From contig CAJOEI010000003.1 of assembly GCA_905233465.1 (NCBI GenBank), positions 24,941 to 88,940 of the forward strand: 64,000 nucleotides of DNA, given 5' to 3'. Below, one piece after another: positions 18,046-24,153 of the stretch. Source of the stretch: an uncultured Bacteroidaceae bacterium. Lineage in GTDB: Bacteria > Bacteroidota > Bacteroidia > Bacteroidales > Bacteroidaceae. The notes under the pieces are model-generated. The model worked only from the letters and a program-made list of their open reading frames with translations, was not told the DNA's origin and ran no database searches. The stretch's first letter is position 1; every line of letters starts with the position of its first letter. The position numbers and the translations under genes are program-made.

Positions 18046-18053
18046 CAAATTTA
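18046..18053 (-). promoter_or_regulatory. -7 box of the Ig-like protein/peptide operon
   Basis: On the minus strand TAAATTTG matches TAnnTTTG, 41 bases before the start codon at 18004. A TTTG is present at 18082-18079, 25 bases upstream, somewhat too far for an ideal -33. Confidence 0.5.
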
Positions 18054-18264
18054 CAATCCATTAGATTTCATTATTTCACAAATTAGCGATTTTACGTTTT
18101 TGTAATTGGTGTGAATATATAGATTGGTATGTGAATATATATATAATATAGGTGTCGACAGATGCCCAATTGGGCGTGATTGTGTCGTCGTTTGTGTTGT
18201 TTTTCTTATTTCAAGCCGCGAAATTACACGTTTTTTCACATTTGACCAAGAAAAATAGCGGGAA

Positions 18265-18296
18265 TTGTTTTTTTTTGTTAATTTCTTGTACTTTTG
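18265..18296 (+). promoter_or_regulatory. Promoter facing a gene-free interval
   Basis: TTG at 18265-18267, a 21-base gap and TACTTTTG at 18289-18296 make a complete Bacteroidota promoter on the + strand. No protein gene follows on this strand for several kilobases. Confidence 0.6.
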
Positions 18297-18302
18297 CGCC
18301 CG

Positions 18303-18486
18303 ATTACTTTACGGCGTGCCACAAAGTGGCACAAAGTGAGTAGTTTTTGTTTCAAATTTGGCAGCAGCCGATGTGAATCGCCTGACTGCTTTCATGAGTT
18401 TGTTGTCACCATCACCGAATTGGTCGATGGGTACAACTAAAACAGAAGCGCGACAGCCGTGAGGCCATCGCGCTTCGTCTCTTTTT
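18303..18486 (+). ncRNA. Candidate small RNA, about 180 nt
   Basis: The interval starts about 7 bases after a good promoter and ends in a stem-loop with T-run. It contains a GTGCCAC-AAA-GTGGCAC hairpin near its 5' end (about 18316-18332). The longest plus-strand reading frames are short. It could be a Bacteroidales structural RNA such as a 6S-like RNA, but I cannot assign a family. The terminator could alternatively serve the minus-strand beta-flower gene. Confidence 0.4.
18445..18486. terminator. Intrinsic terminator-like hairpin
   Basis: GAAGCGCGA (18445-18453) pairs with TCGCGCTTC (18468-18476), and inside it GCC-GTGA-GGC forms a second stem capped by a GNRA-type loop. Five T follow on the + strand, and TGTTTTAG follows on the minus strand, so it may work in both directions. 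Confidence 0.7.
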
Positions 18487-18557
18487 AATTATTTAAGTTT
18501 CGGGAGTTATAATGTGAACATCATAACTCCAGAAAGATGAATTAATTATATATGCCC

Positions 18558-18992
18558 TTAGAAGAAATTGAAGAAGAAGAACACTGCTGCCCATGTTCGG
18601 GGCACGCCCTTGGCGCTGCCCATGCTGCTGTTGTTGCGGTCGCGCACGGTGCCGTCGCTCTCTATGCGTCCGATGGTGGAGTTGTTGCGGTCGCGCACGG
18701 TGCCGTTACTCTCTACGCGTCCGATGGTGGAGTTGTTGCGGTCGCGTATGGTGCCGTCGCTCTCTATGCGTCCGATGGATGAGTTATTTCGGTCGCGTAT
18801 GGTGCCGTTACTCTCTATGCGTCCGATGGTGGAGTTGTTGCGGTCGCGCACGATGCCGTTACTCTCTATGCGTGCAACTTGTGAGTTGTTGGCGTTGCGG
18901 ATATCCTGGGCCCGGGGAGAAGGGGATGCGGCGGACATGGATATGGAAATAATAAATAATAAATAATAAATGATAAATAAGCGACTCTTCAT
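18558..18992 (-). CDS. 5-fold beta-flower protein
   Basis: A 144-residue exported protein with five 17-residue repeats of the form IGRIESNGTIRDRNNSS, followed by SAKGVPRTWAAVFFFFNFF. This is the signature of the Bacteroidales 5-fold beta-flower family, of unknown function. I chose the ATG at 18992 (MKSRLFIIYYLLFII), which gives a signal peptide; the upstream in-frame start adds 12 residues without support. The DNA repeats are nearly exact at 51 bp, suggesting recent duplication or conversion. The hydrophobic core of the signal peptide is encoded by AATAATA 7-mers (18946-18982). The C-terminal Phe-rich end is typical. Confidence 0.85.
   Translation of the reverse strand: MKSRLFIIYYLLFIISISMSAASPSPRAQDIRNANNSQVARIESNGIVRDRNNSTIGRIESNGTIRDRNNSSIGRIESDGTIRDRNNSTIGRVESNGTVRDRNNSTIGRIESDGTVRDRNNSSMGSAKGVPRTWAAVFFFFNFF
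18946..18982 (-). repeat. AATAATA 7-bp array forming a signal-peptide core
   Basis: Three to four 7-bp units encode the hydrophobic stretch IIYYLLFII of the beta-flower protein signal peptide. Confidence 0.7.
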
Positions 18993-19031
18993 AATCAATT
19001 TTACGATTTGGTTCGACAGGCTCACCATAAA

Positions 19032-19144
19032 TCAACTTTAAACTTTAAACTTTCCGCTCGACCTCTGGTCGCTTGCCATAGCAAGCGCTCGGCTTTGCCG
19101 CTTTGCTCTGCAAAGAACTTTCAACTGCGGCGCAGCCGCGTCTA
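19032..19144. repeat. Composite repeat: 7-mers and four small hairpins
   Basis: AAACTTT 7-mers are followed by GCTCGACC-TCT-GGTCGC, CTTGC-CATA-GCAAG, CGGC-TTT-GCCG, CTTTGC-TCT-GCAAAG and GCGGC-GCA-GCCGC (19127-19139). It fills the whole spacer between the transporter and beta-flower genes and ends beside the transporter stop. Parts recur at 13500-13560 and 46280-46350. Confidence 0.8.
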
Positions 19145-20878
19145 AACGATGGAGTAGAGGAGTAGGATGATGAGCTGGGCCGTGAGGATGCGCAGGAACA
19201 TGCAGAGGGGATAGACGGTGCTGTAGCCCACGGCTGGCGCGTCGTTGTTGGCGGTCTGGTTGGCGTAGGCCAGTGCGGGCGGGTCAGTGGTGGCACCGGC
19301 GATGAGGCCCATGAGAGTGAAGTAGTTCATCTTGTAGCGCAGGCGTGCCAGTACACCTATAATTAATATAGGTATTACGGTGATGAGGAATCCTGCCCAC
19401 ACGTATGTGAGGCCGTCGCCCTCGGTCACTGTGTTCCAGAATGTGGCTCCCGCCTTGATGCCCACGGATGCGAGGAAGAGTACGAGTCCGAGCTCTCGCA
19501 GCATGAGGTTGGCTGATGTGGTGGTGTAGCTGACGAGATGGAGTTTGTATCCGAAGCGTCCGATGAGGATGGCGATGATGAGCGGTCCGCCGGCGAGGCC
19601 GAGCTTCACGGGTGTGGGCACGCCAGGCAGTGCTATGGGCATCATGCCGAAGACGATACCGACGACGATGCCGATGAAGATGGCGCTGAGGTTGGGGTGG
19701 TCGAGGCGCTTCACCTCGTTACCCATGACACCTGCCATGCGGTCGACAGCATCCTCGGGTCCTACGCACACGAGCTTGTCGCCAATCTGTATGCGCAGGT
19801 TGCGGTCGGCGAAGAGGTTCATGCCGTTGCGGTGGATGCGTGTGACGTTGACACCATAGACCGAACCGAAGTGCATCTGTCCGAAGGTCTTGCCGTTGAC
19901 TTCGGGCTTGGTCACCAAGATGTTCTTGGACACCATCTTAACATCTTGCTCCTCCCACTCGACATTATCCACAGGTCCTATGAAGGCTGAGATGGCTTCC
20001 CAGTCGTCTTCGGCGCAGGTGATGTACATCTGGTCGCCGACGTTGACGATGATGTCGCGGTTGGGGATGAGGACGTGCCCGTTATGCAGGAAACGCGAGC
20101 AGACGAAGTTGCGCCCGATGAATTCGCGGATTTGGAGTATGCTCTTGCCGTTGAGGGCTTTGTTCTCGGCGCGGAGTGTCATGCGGTGGGGCTTGGCGTG
20201 GGGATTCTCATTCATCTCACGCTCGATGTCCTCGGCCTCTTTCTTGAGGCTGATGCCACAGATGTAGCGCACGGCAATGGTGGCTCCGATGATGCCCACC
20301 ACGCCAAGGGGATAGGCACAGGCGTAGCCCGATGCTATCTGAGGGAGGCCCACCCCCGTCCCCTCCCCAAGGGAGGGGAGATTTTTGTAGATAGTTGCCA
20401 CGGCCTCGGATGCGGCACCAAGGCCGGGAGTGTTGGTGATGGCGCCGCAGAGCACACCGGTCATCATCGAGAGGTTCCAGACGTTGTCGCCGCCCTTGAT
20501 GTCTGGGTTGTAGAAGAGGACGAAGTAGAGCACCAGCATCGTGACGACATTCAGGGCCACGATGCCCATAGCAAGCATGTTGGCTGTGATGCCGCCCTTG
20601 GCAAAGCTCTCGAAGAAGCCCGGTCCCACCTGCAGACCTATGCAGTAGACGAAGAGGATGAGGCCGAAGTCCTGAACGTAGTTGAGCACCTCGGGCGTGC
20701 CTGTGAAGCCGATGTGTCCGGCGAGGATGCCAGCAAAGAGGACGAATGTGACTCCGAGCGAGATGCCGAAGATCTTGAAACGGCCAAGGGCTATGCCGGT
20801 GGCGATGACCAACGAATAGAGCACCACGATGTGGGCTATTGAGTCGGTGTTGGTGAAGAGGTTAATGAGCCAATCCAT
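19142..20878 (-). CDS. AspT/YidE-family putative transporter with two RCK_C domains
   Basis: A 578-residue polytopic membrane protein of the aspartate-alanine exchanger/YidE family. Two hydrophobic blocks (about residues 12-205 and 400-578) flank a cytosolic part with two TrkA-C/RCK_C domains (about 210-290 and 300-380). The family signature is visible in [17 protein letters not shown] and GALITNTPGL-like [15 protein letters not shown]. The substrate is unknown. Residues 164-180 ([17 protein letters not shown]) have no place in the family alignment that I know and are encoded by an interspersed CCCTCCCC/GGGGAGG module inserted in frame. Transcription probably starts in the 8-bp array upstream. 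Confidence 0.85.
   Translation of the reverse strand: MDWLINLFTNTDSIAHIVVLYSLVIATGIALGRFKIFGISLGVTFVLFAGILAGHIGFTGTPEVLNYVQDFGLILFVYCIGLQVGPGFFESFAKGGITANMLAMGIVALNVVTMLVLYFVLFYNPDIKGGDNVWNLSMMTGVLCGAITNTPGLGAASEAVATIYKNLPSLGEGTGVGLPQIASGYACAYPLGVVGIIGATIAVRYICGISLKKEAEDIEREMNENPHAKPHRMTLRAENKALNGKSILQIREFIGRNFVCSRFLHNGHVLIPNRDIIVNVGDQMYITCAEDDWEAISAFIGPVDNVEWEEQDVKMVSKNILVTKPEVNGKTFGQMHFGSVYGVNVTRIHRNGMNLFADRNLRIQIGDKLVCVGPEDAVDRMAGVMGNEVKRLDHPNLSAIFIGIVVGIVFGMMPIALPGVPTPVKLGLAGGPLIIAILIGRFGYKLHLVSYTTTSANLMLRELGLVLFLASVGIKAGATFWNTVTEGDGLTYVWAGFLITVIPILIIGVLARLRYKMNYFTLMGLIAGATTDPPALAYANQTANNDAPAVGYSTVYPLCMFLRILTAQLIILLLYSIV
20339..20386 (-). repeat. GGGGAGG-type module inside the transporter gene
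   Basis: CCCCTCCCC-AA-GGGAGGGG with a G-rich tail (minus strand reading) lies in frame and encodes the extra loop at residues 164-180 of the AspT-like transporter. Confidence 0.75.
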
Positions 20879-20886
20879 GGTTTTAT

Positions 20887-20961
20887 TTTACGATTTTACG
20901 ATTTTACGATTTTACGATTTTGGTTCGACATCTCGACATCTCGATATAACGTTAAACGTTA
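20887..20961. repeat. 8-bp array (ACGATTTT, TCGACATC)
   Basis: Four to five ACGATTTT units followed by TCGACATC units, starting 9 bases upstream of the transporter start codon. Confidence 0.8.
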
Positions 20962-20975
20962 TTACGATCCTATGT

Positions 20976-21066
20976 AATTCACAATTCATAATTCACAATG
21001 CACAATTGGGCTGCGCGGTGACTTTCAATGTTCAATGCTCAATGTTCAATGTTCAATGTTCAATGA
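20976..21066. repeat. 7-bp arrays downstream of aroB
   Basis: AATTCAC-type units and then a TGTTCAA array of about six units, ending 10 bases from the aroB stop. Confidence 0.8.
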
Positions 21067-21075
21067 ATTCTCACC

Positions 21076-22125
21076 TTAGTTCTCTCGGTAGTAGTCGAGA
21101 GCCTCGCGGATGTCGTCGGGAGTTGCTGTCTGGTTGATGCGTATGTCGCCGACTGCGGCGAGGAGTGTGAAGTTGATTGTTCCGGCGGTGTTCTTCTTGT
21201 CGTGGCGCATGAGGTCGATGAGACTGTCGTAATGCTTGCATCCGAAGCTGAAGTGGCCATAGTTGTCTCGCACGAAGGCCTCGACCTGATGCAGGCACTG
21301 TGTGGGGAAGCCGCAGCGTGTGGCGGCTAAGTACAGCTCAGGTATGAGGCCGTAGGCCACAGCGTAGCCGTGCAGGATTGGCCTGTTCTGGGCCAGTGCA
21401 AAGCTCTCGAAGGCGTGTCCCACGGTGTGCCCGAGGTTGAGGGCTTTGCGTATGCCGTGCTCATGCGGATCCTCGGTGACAATGCGTTGCTTCACTGCTA
21501 CGCTGCGTGCCACCATGTCGGCGAGTGCGGTGAAATCGACGTTTTCGAGGTCGAAACGCAGTAATTCGGCCAGAGTCTGCTCGTCGCTGATGAGGCCGTG
21601 CTTGAGCATCTCGGCATATCCGCTGCGTATGTTCTCAGTGTCCAACGTGCGCAGGAACTGCGTATCGAGGATGACTGTGTGGGGTGTGTTGAACACCCCG
21701 ATTTCGTTTTTCAGGCCTCGGAAGTTGATGCCCGTCTTGCCTCCCACGCTGGCGTCGACCATCGAGAGCAGCGTTGTGGGCACATTGACGTATGCCATGC
21801 CGCGCTTGAATGTCGAGGCAGCAAAGCCACCGAGGTCGGTCACCATGCCACCACCTATATTAATAAGTAGTGAGTGGCGTGTGGCGCCGCCGTCCTGCAT
21901 GGCAGCCCAGACGTGTGTGAGCGAATCGAGTGTCTTGGCTGCGTCGGTGGGCGGGATGGTTATCATCTGTGCCGCTGACAGGCACGCAACGTCGCACAGG
22001 CGCGGCCAGCAGCACTCGAGCGTGGTCTGGTCGGTGAGGACGAAGACGCGGTCGGGAGTGATGGCGCTGACGGCTGCAGTGATGTCGGCTGCGATGTTGC
22101 GGCTTATGATGACGTTTTGATTCAT
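21076..22125 (-). CDS. aroB: 3-dehydroquinate synthase
   Basis: Second step of the shikimate pathway, converting DAHP to 3-dehydroquinate with NAD and a divalent metal. At 349 residues it is normal for the family. Clear motifs are NIGGGMVTDLGGFAAS (NAD site), TTLLSMVDASVGGKTGIN and the metal-binding LGHTVGHAFES. It is transcribed away from topB. A -7 box ends 10 bases before the ATG, so the mRNA should have almost no leader. Confidence 0.96.
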   Translation of the reverse strand: MNQNVIISRNIAADITAAVSAITPDRVFVLTDQTTLECCWPRLCDVACLSAAQMITIPPTDAAKTLDSLTHVWAAMQDGGATRHSLLINIGGGMVTDLGGFAASTFKRGMAYVNVPTTLLSMVDASVGGKTGINFRGLKNEIGVFNTPHTVILDTQFLRTLDTENIRSGYAEMLKHGLISDEQTLAELLRFDLENVDFTALADMVARSVAVKQRIVTEDPHEHGIRKALNLGHTVGHAFESFALAQNRPILHGYAVAYGLIPELYLAATRCGFPTQCLHQVEAFVRDNYGHFSFGCKHYDSLIDLMRHDKKNTAGTINFTLLAAVGDIRINQTATPDDIREALDYYREN

Positions 22126-22135
22126 ATATGCGGCG

Positions 22136-22143
22136 CAAAGATA
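22136..22143 (-). promoter_or_regulatory. -7 box of aroB
   Basis: TATCTTTG on the minus strand, only 10 bases from the aroB ATG at 22125. The expected transcript would be leaderless or nearly so. No -33 element is clear. Confidence 0.6.
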
Positions 22144-22192
22144 ATGAAAAGTTGAAAGCTGAAGCCTAAAACATGAAACTTTTTGTACCTTT

Positions 22193-22236
22193 CAAGCAAA
22201 AACTTTCAACTTTCAACTTTCAACTTTCAACTTTTC
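22193..22236. repeat. CAACTTT 7-bp array in the topB promoter region
   Basis: About five perfect CAACTTT units end just before the topB -7 box, so the array occupies the -33 region. Confidence 0.85.
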
Positions 22237-22238
22237 AC

Positions 22239-22246
22239 TACCTTTG
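22239..22246 (+). promoter_or_regulatory. -7 box of topB
   Basis: TACCTTTG matches TAnnTTTG. The topB ATG begins 9 bases later, predicting a leader of only a few nucleotides. Confidence 0.65.
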
Positions 22247-22255
22247 CGGCCAATT

Positions 22256-24112
22256 ATGATAGTTTGTATTGCAGAAAAGCCATCCGTTGCCCGCGACATA
22301 GCAAACGTGCTTGGAGCCAAGACCGAGCGCGGCGGCTACCTTGAGGGTAACGGATATCAGGTGACGTGGACCTTCGGACATCTCTGTGAGTTGAAGGAGC
22401 CTGCGGAGTATTCTCCGATGTGGAAGGCATGGAGCCTCTCGCAGCTGCCCATGATACCTCAGCGCTTTGGCATCCGGTTGAAGGCTGACAAGGGTGTGGA
22501 GCGACAGTTTGCCATCATCCAACAGCTGATGCAGGCAGCTGACGGCATCATCAACTGTGGTGATGCTGGTCAGGAGGGTGAGCTCATACAGCGATGGGTG
22601 ATGCAGAAGGCCGGAGCCAAGTGTCCTGTGCAGCGTTTGTGGATAAGCTCACTGACTGAGGAGGCTATCCGCGAGGGCTTCCAGACGTTGCGTCCGCAGG
22701 ATGACTACCAGAGCCTGTATGAGGCCGGACTGTGTCGCGCCATCGGCGACTGGACACTGGGCATGAACGCCACGCGGTTGTATACCATCAAATACGGCAC
22801 CAACCGTCAGGTGCTCAGCATAGGACGCGTGCAGACGCCGACGCTGGCGCTGATTGTGAACCGCCAACGCGAGATAGACAACTTCAAACCTGAGAAATAC
22901 TGGGTGCTGACAACGGTGTATCGCGACACCACCTTCACCGCGGTGATGGAGGAGGGTGACCGCGGTTTCCGCAGTGAGGAACAGGGCCAGAAAGCTTTGG
23001 AAGCTATCCGTCAGCTGCCATTCACCGTGACCAGCGTGGAGAAGAAGGCAGGCAAGGAATCACCGCCACGCTTGTTTGACCTGACATCGTTGCAGGTGGA
23101 GTGCAACAAGCGCTTCGGCTACTCGGCCGACCAGACGCTGCAGCTAATACAGAGCCTATACGAGAAGAAAGTGGCTACATATCCGCGTGTTGACACCACC
23201 TGCCTGCCCGATGACGTATATCCCAAATGTCCGCAGATACTGGCTGCGATGACACCATACCAGAACTTCATCGCTCCGCTCACCGATGGCGGCAAGGCGC
23301 TGGAGAAACGCAAGACTGTGTTTGATAACTCAAAGGTCACCGACCACCATGCCATCATCCCCACTCCGACACCCGTCACCACGGTGCAGCTCTCTGTGAT
23401 GGAGAAAAGGGTCTACGACCTCATTGCCCGACGGTTCATAGGTGCATTCTACCCCGACTGCCGTTTTGAGAAGACAACGGTGATGGGCGAAGTGCGCAGC
23501 GAAGGGTTGCACATCGGCTCCTTTGATGATTTTATCCCTTTCCGCGTCACAGGCAAACGTATCATAGACCCGGCATGGCACATACTGTGGGAAAAGAAAG
23601 ATTCCGCCGCCCCCGACACTCAGGACGAGGAACGCAGCCTGCCCGCTTTCCGCAAGGGTGAGAGCGGCCCGCACCAACCCAACCTGGCAGAGAAACAAAC
23701 CACACCGCCCAAGCCATACACTGAAGCAACGCTGTTGCGTGCCATGGAGACAGCAGGACGAATGGTTGAGGACGACGAGTTGCGCGACGCCCTGAAGGAG
23801 AACGGCATAGGTCGCCCGTCAACGCGTGCTGCCATCATAGAGACGCTCTTCAAACGCAACTACATACGCCGCGTCCGCACAAGCCTTGCGCCCACACCAA
23901 CGGGCATACAGCTCATAGACCTCATACATGAGGAACTGCTCAAGAGCGCTGAGCTGACAGGTATATGGGAACGTAAGCTGCGTCAGATAGAACGTCGCGA
24001 ATACGATGCTGCTACATTCATTGCTGAGCTCAAGCAGATGGTGACGGACATCGTTACTGCCGTGCTTAATGACCAAAGCAACCGGCACGTTTCTGCAGAC
24101 GCAAAACAATAA
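22256..24112 (+). CDS. topB: DNA topoisomerase III
   Basis: Type IA topoisomerase that decatenates and relaxes single-stranded regions. An N-terminal TOPRIM domain begins with CIAEKPSVARDIA, and the catalytic Tyr309 lies in YPRVDTTCLP. The SIGRVQTPTLALIV segment is typical. The protein is 618 residues and lacks a zinc-finger C-terminus, at the short end for TopB. I chose the ATG at 22256, directly after a -7 box; an upstream in-frame start would fall inside the promoter. A weak hairpin follows the stop. Confidence 0.94.
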   Translation: MIVCIAEKPSVARDIANVLGAKTERGGYLEGNGYQVTWTFGHLCELKEPAEYSPMWKAWSLSQLPMIPQRFGIRLKADKGVERQFAIIQQLMQAADGIINCGDAGQEGELIQRWVMQKAGAKCPVQRLWISSLTEEAIREGFQTLRPQDDYQSLYEAGLCRAIGDWTLGMNATRLYTIKYGTNRQVLSIGRVQTPTLALIVNRQREIDNFKPEKYWVLTTVYRDTTFTAVMEEGDRGFRSEEQGQKALEAIRQLPFTVTSVEKKAGKESPPRLFDLTSLQVECNKRFGYSADQTLQLIQSLYEKKVATYPRVDTTCLPDDVYPKCPQILAAMTPYQNFIAPLTDGGKALEKRKTVFDNSKVTDHHAIIPTPTPVTTVQLSVMEKRVYDLIARRFIGAFYPDCRFEKTTVMGEVRSEGLHIGSFDDFIPFRVTGKRIIDPAWHILWEKKDSAAPDTQDEERSLPAFRKGESGPHQPNLAEKQTTPPKPYTEATLLRAMETAGRMVEDDELRDALKENGIGRPSTRAAIIETLFKRNYIRRVRTSLAPTPTGIQLIDLIHEELLKSAELTGIWERKLRQIERREYDAATFIAELKQMVTDIVTAVLNDQSNRHVSADAKQ

Positions 24113-24132
24113 AACGCCGTCTTCTGCGTTTT
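24111..24132 (+). terminator. Hairpin at the topB stop
   Basis: AAAACGC-CGTCTTCT-GCGTTTT forms a 7-bp stem ending in four T, overlapping the topB stop codon. A weak intrinsic terminator is plausible. Confidence 0.5.
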
Positions 24133-24153
24133 AATACGTGAAACGCAGCTGAA

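Larger units (their letters stand above)
18005..18557. other. 553-base intergenic interval with divergent promoters
   Basis: No protein gene is supported. It holds the minus-strand promoter of the Ig-like protein gene, an AT-rich stretch around 18110-18150, a plus-strand promoter (18265-18296), a GTGCCAC-AAA-GTGGCAC hairpin and a terminator-like hairpin at 18445-18486. Together these suggest a small plus-strand transcript. Confidence 0.6.

Noticed and set aside
18600..18900. Possible CRISPR-like repeats in the beta-flower gene
   Set aside because: The 51-bp repeats are in frame and encode a known repeat-protein pattern with signal peptide and typical C-terminus.
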